Below are positions 1-5,739 of a stretch of 13,489 bases of DNA, piece by piece. The notes under the pieces are model-generated. The model made no database searches. It worked only from the letters and a program-made list of their open reading frames with translations, and was not told the origin of the DNA. Every line of letters begins with the position of its first letter. The first letter of the stretch is position 1. The translations under genes and the position numbers were made by a program. Source of the stretch: CALROG01 sp943369755. Lineage in GTDB: Bacteria > Pseudomonadota > Gammaproteobacteria > Burkholderiales > Burkholderiaceae_C. Where the stretch lies: positions 1 through 13,489 of the forward strand of contig CALROG020000054.1 in assembly GCA_943369755.1 (NCBI GenBank), given 5' to 3'.

Positions 1-1
1 C

Positions 2-451
2 ACGGTGCGCGAGCCCGGTCCCGCTGGCGGCGCGCTGGTGTGGACGCCCCTTTACGCGGAGCCCATGGTGCTGTTGGCCGGCCGCACCATGGCAGACGCG
101 CCGCCGCGCACGCTGCTGCAACGCCACCCGTTTATTCGCTTCGACCGCAGCCAGCACACCGGCCAACTGGTTGAGCGCACGCTGAAAAAGCTGCGCGCCC
201 GCCCGCAAGAGGTGCTGGAACTCAACTCCATAGAAAGCATTGCCGAGCTGGTGCGCTCCGGGCTGGGGGTGGCGCTGCTGCCGCGCCTGCGTGACGGGCG
301 CTGGGCCAGCGACGCCAGGCTGCGCGTGGTGGAGCTGGCGGGCGCCGAGTCGCGGCTGACCGGCCTGGTTCAGCGGCGCGACGCGGCCAATGCCGTCGTG
401 GTTGCTGCGTTGGTGCGCGAATTCCAGGCCCGCCTACACTCCGCCCCATGA
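2..451 (+). CDS. LysR-type transcriptional regulator, C-terminal part (partial)
   Basis: The reading frame is open to the left edge, so the DNA-binding helix-turn-helix and the first part of the effector domain lie outside the window; the GTG at 5 is probably an internal Val codon. The visible 149 residues look like the second half of a LysR substrate-binding domain. A segment ending in PLYAEPMVLLAG is followed by HPFIRFDRS, then the typical SIESIAELVRSGLGVALLPR stretch, where LysR proteins recognise the effector and return to subdomain I. The family is clear, but neither the ligand nor the target genes can be inferred. The stop codon overlaps the nth start (ATGA, 448-451), so the two may be co-translated, although a functional link between them is not obvious. 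Confidence 0.8.
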   Translation, partial: TVREPGPAGGALVWTPLYAEPMVLLAGRTMADAPPRTLLQRHPFIRFDRSQHTGQLVERTLKKLRARPQEVLELNSIESIAELVRSGLGVALLPRLRDGRWASDARLRVVELAGAESRLTGLVQRRDAANAVVVAALVREFQARLHSAP

Positions 452-1089
452 AAAAAGAGCAGATCGAGCGGTTTTTTGCCACGCTAAAAGCCGCCAACCC
501 CCAGCCCGTCACCGAGCTGGAATACACCAGCGTGTTTGAGCTGCTGGCCGCAGTGCTGCTGAGCGCACAGGCCACTGATGTCGGCGTGAACAAGGCCACG
601 CGCAGCTTGTTCCCCATCGCCAACACGCCGCAAGCCGTGCTGGCGCTGGGGCTGCAGGGGCTGGAGGGTTACATCAAGACCATCGGCCTGTACCGCAGCA
701 AGGCAAAGCATTTGATGCAAACCTGCCGCCTGCTGGTTGATGTGCACGGCGGCGAAGTGCCGCGCACCCGCGAGGCGCTGCAAGCCCTGCCCGGCGTGGG
801 GCGCAAAACGGCCAATGTGGTGCTTAACGTGGCGTTTGGCGAACCCACCATGGCGGTGGATACGCATATTTTTCGCCTGGGCAACCGCACCGGGCTGGCA
901 CCGGGCAAGAACCCCTATGAGGTTGAGATGGGACTGATGAAGCGCATACCGCCGGCCTACCTGGTGGACGCGCATCACTGGCTGATACTGCACGGCCGCT
1001 ATGTGTGCCTGGCGCGCAAGCCGCTGTGCTTCAAGTGCCAGGTGTCAACTTGCTGCGACTTTCAGCCCAAGACCCCGGCTACGGCGTAA
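448..1089 (+). CDS. nth: Endonuclease III (DNA glycosylase/AP lyase)
   Basis: Base-excision repair enzyme that removes oxidised pyrimidines and nicks the abasic site by beta-elimination. The 213-residue product has the usual family length. The helix-hairpin-helix LPGVGRKTAN (residues 114-123) carries the catalytic Lys120, and VDTHIFR carries the catalytic Asp138; both fall at the numbers known from E. coli Nth. Four cysteines spaced C-x6-C-x2-C-x5-C (187, 194, 197, 203) form the 4Fe-4S cluster site. The ATG at 448 overlaps the stop of the LysR gene and has no clear Shine-Dalgarno sequence, suggesting coupled translation. The 3' end overlaps the convergent stress-protein gene by 11 bp, leaving no room for an ordinary terminator between them. 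Confidence 0.96.
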   Translation: MKKEQIERFFATLKAANPQPVTELEYTSVFELLAAVLLSAQATDVGVNKATRSLFPIANTPQAVLALGLQGLEGYIKTIGLYRSKAKHLMQTCRLLVDVHGGEVPRTREALQALPGVGRKTANVVLNVAFGEPTMAVDTHIFRLGNRTGLAPGKNPYEVEMGLMKRIPPAYLVDAHHWLILHGRYVCLARKPLCFKCQVSTCCDFQPKTPATA

Positions 1090-1516
1090 TAACCACCAGC
1101 ACGCTACACGGTGAATGCTCGATCAGGGCCCCTGAAATGGAGCCCCGCCACCAGCGTGCCGTCCAGCTGTCCAGGTGCTTGTGGCCGACCACGGTCAGAT
1201 CAGCCTTGACCTTGCGCGCGGCCCGTGTGATCTCGGCAATCGCCTCGCCGGTCACCACCTCGCCTTGCGCCGCGTAGCCCGCGTCAGACAACCGCTTGAT
1301 GCCCTCTTGCAGCACCGCCTGGTATTTTTTCTTCTCGCGCTCTTCAAGCTCCAGGTCGTACACGCCGCCTTCCAGGCCCACATAGGCCATGCCCAGCGGC
1401 ATCACCGCCACCAGGAACAGCTCGGCCTGGCTCCATTGCGCCAGTTCCTGGCAGTCAAGCAGGGCTTTTTGCCCTGCGTCGGAGCCGTCATAAGCCAGCA
1501 AGATTCGTTTGTACAT
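1079..1516 (-). CDS. Universal stress protein, UspA family
   Basis: Single-domain UspA-like protein of 145 residues, cytoplasmic, probably involved in stress survival; no specific substrate can be named. It begins MYKRILLAYDGSDAGQKAL, the usual first strand and nucleotide-proximal loop, and ends GALIEHSPCSVLVV, the usual last helix and strand. The family ATP motif G-x2-G-x9-G-S/T is altered: the sequence reads GHKH, a tryptophan-rich TARWW stretch, then RGS, with His in place of the second Gly and one extra residue before the final Gly-Ser. ATP binding is therefore uncertain. The ATG at 1516 was chosen because it has GGAAGG 6 nt upstream (1523-1528) and fits the family N-terminus; a longer start at 1570 would add 18 unrelated residues. 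The gene is convergent with nth and divergent from the Slam-like gene. Confidence 0.9.
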   Translation of the reverse strand: MYKRILLAYDGSDAGQKALLDCQELAQWSQAELFLVAVMPLGMAYVGLEGGVYDLELEEREKKKYQAVLQEGIKRLSDAGYAAQGEVVTGEAIAEITRAARKVKADLTVVGHKHLDSWTARWWRGSISGALIEHSPCSVLVVITP

Positions 1517-1581
1517 GGGTGACCTTCCAGCGTTTGAATGGCTCGAGGATATTCGCCGCGCAGCCAACATACAACAGAAGT

Positions 1582-1610
1582 TTGCAACTACAGGGTGACC
1601 GTGCTACTCT
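1582..1610 (+). promoter_or_regulatory. Candidate promoter for the Slam-like/FecR gene pair
   Basis: A possible sigma-70 promoter: TTGCAA at 1582-1587, a 17-nt spacer, then TACTCT at 1605-1610 preceded by TGC (extended -10 type). The -35 and -10 boxes match consensus only partly, so this is a visual guess. A transcript from here would start close to the GTG at 1617, giving a leaderless or nearly leaderless mRNA, which would fit the lack of a Shine-Dalgarno sequence before that GTG. Confidence 0.25.
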
Positions 1611-1616
1611 TTTTGA

Positions 1617-2990
1617 GTGAAATCCACGCCTTCCATCCTCCGGCTCCTCAGCATCCCCTTTGTTTTGGCGCTGGTGCCGGCGCTCAGCCTGGCCAATCCC
1701 ACAGACGGCGTGCGTTTGCTGCTTGAACAGGGAAAAGATCGCGAGGCATACGAACTGGGCACCCGCAACCCCTCTGAAATGGGTCGCCCGTTTTTTGATT
1801 TTTTCTTTGGAGTTGCCGCGCTCAATGCCGGCGCACCCGGCGAAGGTGTGCTGGCGCTGGAGCGCTACCTGCTGCATTTTCCCAACAACCGCTCAGCCCG
1901 CTTTCATTTGGCTCGGGGCTACTTCATCCTGGGCGAAGACCAGCGCGCGCGCGAGGAATTCGAGGCGCTGATCCCTGATGCGCGAGATGCCGAGGCGCAA
2001 AGCATTTCCGGCTTTCTGGACACCATCCGTGCGCGCGAGTCGCGCTACAAACCGACGCTGACGGCCCATGTTGAAGTGGGCGTGGGGCACGACAGCAACA
2101 TCAACAGCGGCGTCGTTGCGGGCCAGATCGCGGGCCTGCCTGCAGGTTATGTGGTCACGCCGGGGCAGTCGTCTGAAAGAATTTCCGACGCGCTGAAGAC
2201 CCTGACGGCAGGGGTTCAGGGCACCTACCCCATTGCGCCAGGTGTCGCGCTGTATGGCGGCGCATCGGTGGCGACCCGCACCCACATCAAGGCCGAAAGC
2301 GATGTATTCGACCAGGCGTCGGTCGGGCTGCAGGCAGGCGTTTCGATGTTGAAGGGGCGCCATCTCACGCGGGTCGGTGCCGACATTACCCGCCTGGCCG
2401 TGGACAACAAGCAGTACCTGGCACTGAATACCGTGGTGGCAGACTGGCAGTTCCAGTGGGACCAGTTCAACCGGGTCGGCGCGGCGATGCAGGTGACTGA
2501 GCAGAACTACCGCAACGTCACCACCTTTGTCGACCAGGCCAAGACCACGGCGGTGGCCTCGGGCGCCGACGTGCGTGCGAGTCGCCTGACCAGCGTCTCG
2601 GCCTTCTGGACGCGCGCGCTGGTACACGACTGGAATCCATCGCTCACGCTGGGCCTGAATGCTGGCGAAGACCGCAACCGCCGGGACCGGCCCGACCTTT
2701 CGCGCGACCTCGCCGGCCTGCGCGTGGGCCTGAGCCTGCAACCCACGGCCCGATGGACGCTGGGTGCTGCCCTGGCGTACCAGGGCAGTCGCTACCAGGG
2801 CGACTTTGCCAGTGGTATCAGCGCCCGGCGCGACCGGCTCTACACGCTTGACATAGGAGCCACCTGGGCACTCGACCGCCACTGGTCATTGCGGGGCGAC
2901 TACCAGCGCAGCGACCAACGCTCCAACATCGGTCTTTATCACTTCAACCGCGATGCCGTCGCGGTGAAGCTGCGTTACGAAACCCGTTGA
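1617..2990 (+). CDS. Slam/DUF560-type outer-membrane protein (TPR plus beta-barrel)
   Basis: Predicted outer-membrane translocator of the surface lipoprotein assembly modifier (Slam) type, 457 residues. A Sec signal peptide (residues 1-26, cleavage after ALSLA) is followed by a periplasmic TPR-like helical domain (about 30-140; helices such as GEGVLALERYLLHFPNNRSA). From about 145 comes a barrel that opens with AHVEVGVGHDSNINSG, the DUF560 hallmark, and continues as alternating strands to the end. Known family members move surface or secreted cargo with small TbpB-like barrels across the outer membrane, usually cargo encoded next door; here the next gene, 13 nt downstream, is the FecR-domain protein. 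The GTG start is immediately preceded by an in-frame TGA (1614-1616), so no longer form exists, and later starts would lose the signal peptide. No Shine-Dalgarno sequence is visible. The C-terminus ends ETR rather than in an aromatic residue, unusual for an outer-membrane barrel. Confidence 0.82.
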   Translation: MKSTPSILRLLSIPFVLALVPALSLANPTDGVRLLLEQGKDREAYELGTRNPSEMGRPFFDFFFGVAALNAGAPGEGVLALERYLLHFPNNRSARFHLARGYFILGEDQRAREEFEALIPDARDAEAQSISGFLDTIRARESRYKPTLTAHVEVGVGHDSNINSGVVAGQIAGLPAGYVVTPGQSSERISDALKTLTAGVQGTYPIAPGVALYGGASVATRTHIKAESDVFDQASVGLQAGVSMLKGRHLTRVGADITRLAVDNKQYLALNTVVADWQFQWDQFNRVGAAMQVTEQNYRNVTTFVDQAKTTAVASGADVRASRLTSVSAFWTRALVHDWNPSLTLGLNAGEDRNRRDRPDLSRDLAGLRVGLSLQPTARWTLGAALAYQGSRYQGDFASGISARRDRLYTLDIGATWALDRHWSLRGDYQRSDQRSNIGLYHFNRDAVAVKLRYETR

Positions 2991-2995
2991 TTCGC

Positions 2996-2999
2996 GAGG
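2996..2999 (+). promoter_or_regulatory. Ribosome binding site of the FecR-domain gene
   Basis: GAGG lies 7 nt before the ATG at 3007 but only 4 nt before the adjoining GTG at 3004, which favours the ATG as the start. Confidence 0.55.
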
Positions 3000-3006
3000 C
3001 CCGGTG

Positions 3007-4545
3007 ATGCACTTTCCCGTGAGACCGTCAATTAGTTGGGCCCTGCTCGCCATGCTGCTGTGCCTGCCCGCCCTGGCGTCTGCCGACGCCGCCCGCGTGC
3101 TCACGGTGGCGGGCACTGCGACGCTGGAGCGCAATGGCCAGGTCCAGCCCGCCGAGACGGGCACGGTGCTGCAAAGCGGCGATCTGATCAACGTGGCCGA
3201 GCACAGCGCGCTGCAATTGCGTTTTACCGACGAATCCATCGTGGCGCTGCGTGCCAACACCCGCCTGCGCATTGGTGCCTACCAGTTTGACCGCAAACCC
3301 GACACTGACCGTACCTTGCTTGAACTGCTGCGCGGAGGCATGCGCACCATTACCGGGCTGATCGGGCGCAACAGCAGCACCAACTACGGAGTGCGTACGA
3401 CCATCGCTACCGTAGGAATTCGCGGCACCCACTACACGCTGGTAATCTGCGACGCGAATTGCCTCAACGCCGATGGGTCCAGCGCACCCAGTGGTGTTTT
3501 TGGTGGCGTCACCGATGGTCGAATTTACGTCTCCAATCAGGCGGGCGAGCAGGAGTTTTCCCAGCAGGAGTACTTTCATGTGGCCAGCGCCACAGCCCCC
3601 GCCGTTCGCCTGCTGGCACCGCCCGCCGTGCTGAGCGACCGCGGCCTGATCACACGCGCCCGGGTGGCCGCGCAGCAAACCGAAGCTGCCAGCAACCGGG
3701 CCGAGCGGCGTACCGCCTCACAGGCCTCCACCTCGCCGCAGTTGACCAGTGCAGCGCGATCGCCCGCCGCGCTGACACAGGCCCTGCGTGCGGCCATTGC
3801 CGCCAACGACCGGCCCGCCATCGTGTCCATCATTTCGGGGCTTACCACTGACATCAGCACCGTGCGCGCTCGCGGATTCGCCTCGGGCTCTGTATCCGAA
3901 GTGGAGGTCACGTCCGACAACCGCACCGTGCAGGAAATCAAGGCCGAACTGACCGAAGTGCGGGACGCGGTCTTTTTCAACGCTGCCACGTTTGCGGCGG
4001 CGCTGGACAAATCCCGTACGGTCGAGCGGCTTGCCGCTGCAGGCGTTTACTGGACCTACATCGCCCCGACCTCCAGCGGCACCGGAAACCTGGGCACGCA
4101 TTACATCTGGGGTGACCGCCCCGCCATCAGCATGCCCACCACCGGGGTGGCGCAATACCAATTCGGTGGCGGCACAGCACCCGTGGACAACTTTGGACGT
4201 GTGGGTAGCCTGTCAGCAGGCCGTTTGTCGATGGATTTTTCAGCCCGCTCGGTTCAGACGCTTGACCCGATCAGCCTGTCATTTGCGCGGGTCGGCACCG
4301 TGCTGCCCGCCACCAGCTTCACGGTGCGCAGCGGTACCAGTTGGGGCATGGTGGACAGTGCCCAGGCCCTGAGCGGCGTCACCTGCACTGGCTGCAATGC
4401 CGCCGTGCAAGGCACCATCAACGGGCGATTTGTCGGCGCTGCAGCCAATGGCTACGCGGCTGCCCTGGCGGTCCAGAGCAAGATTCAGGGGCCAACCTCC
4501 AGCCTCAATCACGCTGCTGCCGCTGCCGCTGCGTTTGGTCGTTGA
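3007..4545 (+). CDS. Secreted FecR-domain protein with TbpB-like C-terminal region
   Basis: A 512-residue exported protein. Residues 1-26 form a signal peptide (ALASA cleavage, no lipobox). About 30-190 is a FecR domain (ARVLTVAGTATLERNG, then LQSGDLINVAEHSALQLRF, then TIATVGIRGTHYTL). About 215-340 is an Ala/Arg/Ser-rich, probably helical linker. About 345-492 is beta-rich: QYQFGGGTAPVDNFG, then GRLSMDFSARSVQTL, and finally VQGTINGRFVGAAANGYA, which resembles the closing strands of TbpB-like barrels in Slam cargo. A CTGC cysteine pair (460/463) precedes those last strands, and the tail holds seven consecutive alanines before FGR. No cytoplasmic or transmembrane part is seen, so it is not a classical FecR anti-sigma regulator. 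It lies directly downstream of the Slam-like gene and is probably its cargo or partner. A GTG at 3004 is an alternative start one codon upstream. Confidence 0.82.
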   Translation: MHFPVRPSISWALLAMLLCLPALASADAARVLTVAGTATLERNGQVQPAETGTVLQSGDLINVAEHSALQLRFTDESIVALRANTRLRIGAYQFDRKPDTDRTLLELLRGGMRTITGLIGRNSSTNYGVRTTIATVGIRGTHYTLVICDANCLNADGSSAPSGVFGGVTDGRIYVSNQAGEQEFSQQEYFHVASATAPAVRLLAPPAVLSDRGLITRARVAAQQTEAASNRAERRTASQASTSPQLTSAARSPAALTQALRAAIAANDRPAIVSIISGLTTDISTVRARGFASGSVSEVEVTSDNRTVQEIKAELTEVRDAVFFNAATFAAALDKSRTVERLAAAGVYWTYIAPTSSGTGNLGTHYIWGDRPAISMPTTGVAQYQFGGGTAPVDNFGRVGSLSAGRLSMDFSARSVQTLDPISLSFARVGTVLPATSFTVRSGTSWGMVDSAQALSGVTCTGCNAAVQGTINGRFVGAAANGYAAALAVQSKIQGPTSSLNHAAAAAAAFGR

Positions 4546-4554
4546 AAGCACGAC

Positions 4555-5739
4555 TCAAATAGCACCGGCGTGGCGTAGAGACGCTATTTCGCTGTCACTT
4601 CGACCCAGCTCTCGCAAAATCGCGTCCGTGTGCTCACCGACCGTGGGCACGGCGTCCATGCGCGGCTCAAAGGCGGTGTGGCTGCCCGGTGGCAGCAGCG
4701 CAGGCACCGGCCCGGCGGCGGAACCCACCTCGCGCCAGCGGGCGCGCGCCGTCAGTTGCGGGTGCGCCCACAGACCGGCCATGTCATTGACGCTGGCATT
4801 GGCAATCTGCGCCTGCTCCAGTCGCGCCAACACCTGGGCTACGCTGAGCGTGGCAAACACACCGTTGATGATGGCCTGCAACTCGGCACGGTGCTGGTTG
4901 CGCCTGGTGCCGGTGTCAAAGCGCGCATCCGTGGCCAGGGCGGGTTGCGCCAGCACCACGGCACAAAAGGCCTGCCACTCGCGCTCGTTCTGCACGCCCA
5001 GCATCACGCTGCCGTCACGCGCGGCAAAGGGGCCGTAGGGCGCAATCGTGGCGTGGGCCGCGCCACTGCGCGGGGGCGGTGGCGCGCCGTCAAACGCGTA
5101 GTAAAGCGGATAGCCCATCCATTCGGTCAGCGCCTCCAGCATGGACACGTCAATACCCGTCCCCTGCCCGGTGCGCCCGCGTTGCAGCAAGGCCGCCAGC
5201 ACGCTGCTGTAGGCATACATGCCCGCCGCAATGTCGGCCACCGGCGCACCCGCCTTGGCCGGGGCATCGGCTGTGCCACTGACCGACAGGAACCCGGCCT
5301 CGCTCTGGATCAGCAGGTCGTAGGCCTTCTTGTCGCGGTACGGGCCGTTGTTGCCGTAACCCGAGATGTCGCACACGATCAGCCGCGGGTGCAACAGGCG
5401 CAGCGCCTCGTAGCCCAGGCCCATGCGCGCCGCCGCACCGGGTGCCAGGTTCTGCACCAGCACGTCGGCCCCGGCCAGAAGCTGCATCAGCACGGCCATG
5501 GCGGCGGGTTGCTTCAGGTCCAGTGTCAGGCTTTCCTTGGAGCGGTTGACCCAGACAAAGTGCGACGCCAGGCCCTTGACCCGGCTGTCGTACTGGCGCG
5601 CAAAGTCACCTGAGCCAGGCCGTTCGACCTTGATGACACGCGCGCCCAGATCGGCCAGGTGGCGGGTGCAAAACGGCGCGGCAATGGCGTGCTCCAGCGA
5701 CACCACGGTGACCCCATCGAGCGGGCGAACCGCCGTCAT
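4555..5739 (-). CDS. Family III CoA-transferase (CaiB/BaiF type)
   Basis: Enzyme that moves CoA between acyl groups through an aspartyl-CoA thioester intermediate; cytoplasmic; acyl substrate unknown. The 394-residue length is typical. Visible family motifs are the N-terminal LDGVTVVSLEHAIAAPFCTRHLADLGARVIKVE (residues 7-39, given here in part as SLEHAIAAPFCTRHLADLGA), DISGYGNNGPYRDKKAYD (124-141), and GAPVADIAAGMYA, where Asp169 sits at the position of the catalytic Asp169 of formyl-CoA transferase. The ATG at 5739 has GGAG 8 nt upstream and overlaps the cobQ stop by 4 bp (ATGA), so it is the last gene of the cobalamin operon by position although it has no known cobalamin role. Its stop lies only 9 bp from the convergent FecR gene stop. 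Names such as formyl-, succinyl- or crotonobetainyl-CoA transferase cannot be separated from sequence alone. Confidence 0.9.
   Translation of the reverse strand: MTAVRPLDGVTVVSLEHAIAAPFCTRHLADLGARVIKVERPGSGDFARQYDSRVKGLASHFVWVNRSKESLTLDLKQPAAMAVLMQLLAGADVLVQNLAPGAAARMGLGYEALRLLHPRLIVCDISGYGNNGPYRDKKAYDLLIQSEAGFLSVSGTADAPAKAGAPVADIAAGMYAYSSVLAALLQRGRTGQGTGIDVSMLEALTEWMGYPLYYAFDGAPPPPRSGAAHATIAPYGPFAARDGSVMLGVQNEREWQAFCAVVLAQPALATDARFDTGTRRNQHRAELQAIINGVFATLSVAQVLARLEQAQIANASVNDMAGLWAHPQLTARARWREVGSAAGPVPALLPPGSHTAFEPRMDAVPTVGEHTDAILRELGRSDSEIASLRHAGAI
4557..4589. repeat. Inverted repeat AAATAGC / GCTATTT at the CoA-transferase 3' end
   Basis: AAATAGC at 4557-4563 and GCTATTT at 4583-4589 are perfect 7-bp arms around a 19-nt GC-rich loop, lying within the last codons of the CoA-transferase gene and just past the FecR gene stop at 4545. 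It could fold in transcripts from either strand. The stem is AT-rich and lacks a following U-run, so it is not a convincing intrinsic terminator. The arms share the ATAGC/GCTAT core with the palindromes at 10923 and 12725. Confidence 0.4.

Noticed and set aside
1893..2882. Long minus-strand frame (329 codons) opposite the Slam-like gene, and similar long antisense frames opposite cobQ, cobT and the CoA-transferase gene
   Set aside because: High-GC DNA yields long antisense frames; their products are Arg/Gly/His/Gln-rich with no recognisable domains, while the opposite strand encodes clear families.
3007..4545. FecR-domain protein as a classical FecI/FecR anti-sigma regulator
   Set aside because: It has a cleavable signal peptide and no cytoplasmic or transmembrane regulator segment, and no sigma factor or TonB receptor gene lies next to it.
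4557..4589. AAATAGC/GCTATTT inverted repeat as a bidirectional terminator
   Set aside because: The stem is short and AT-rich, the loop is 19 nt, and there is no U-run after it on either strand.
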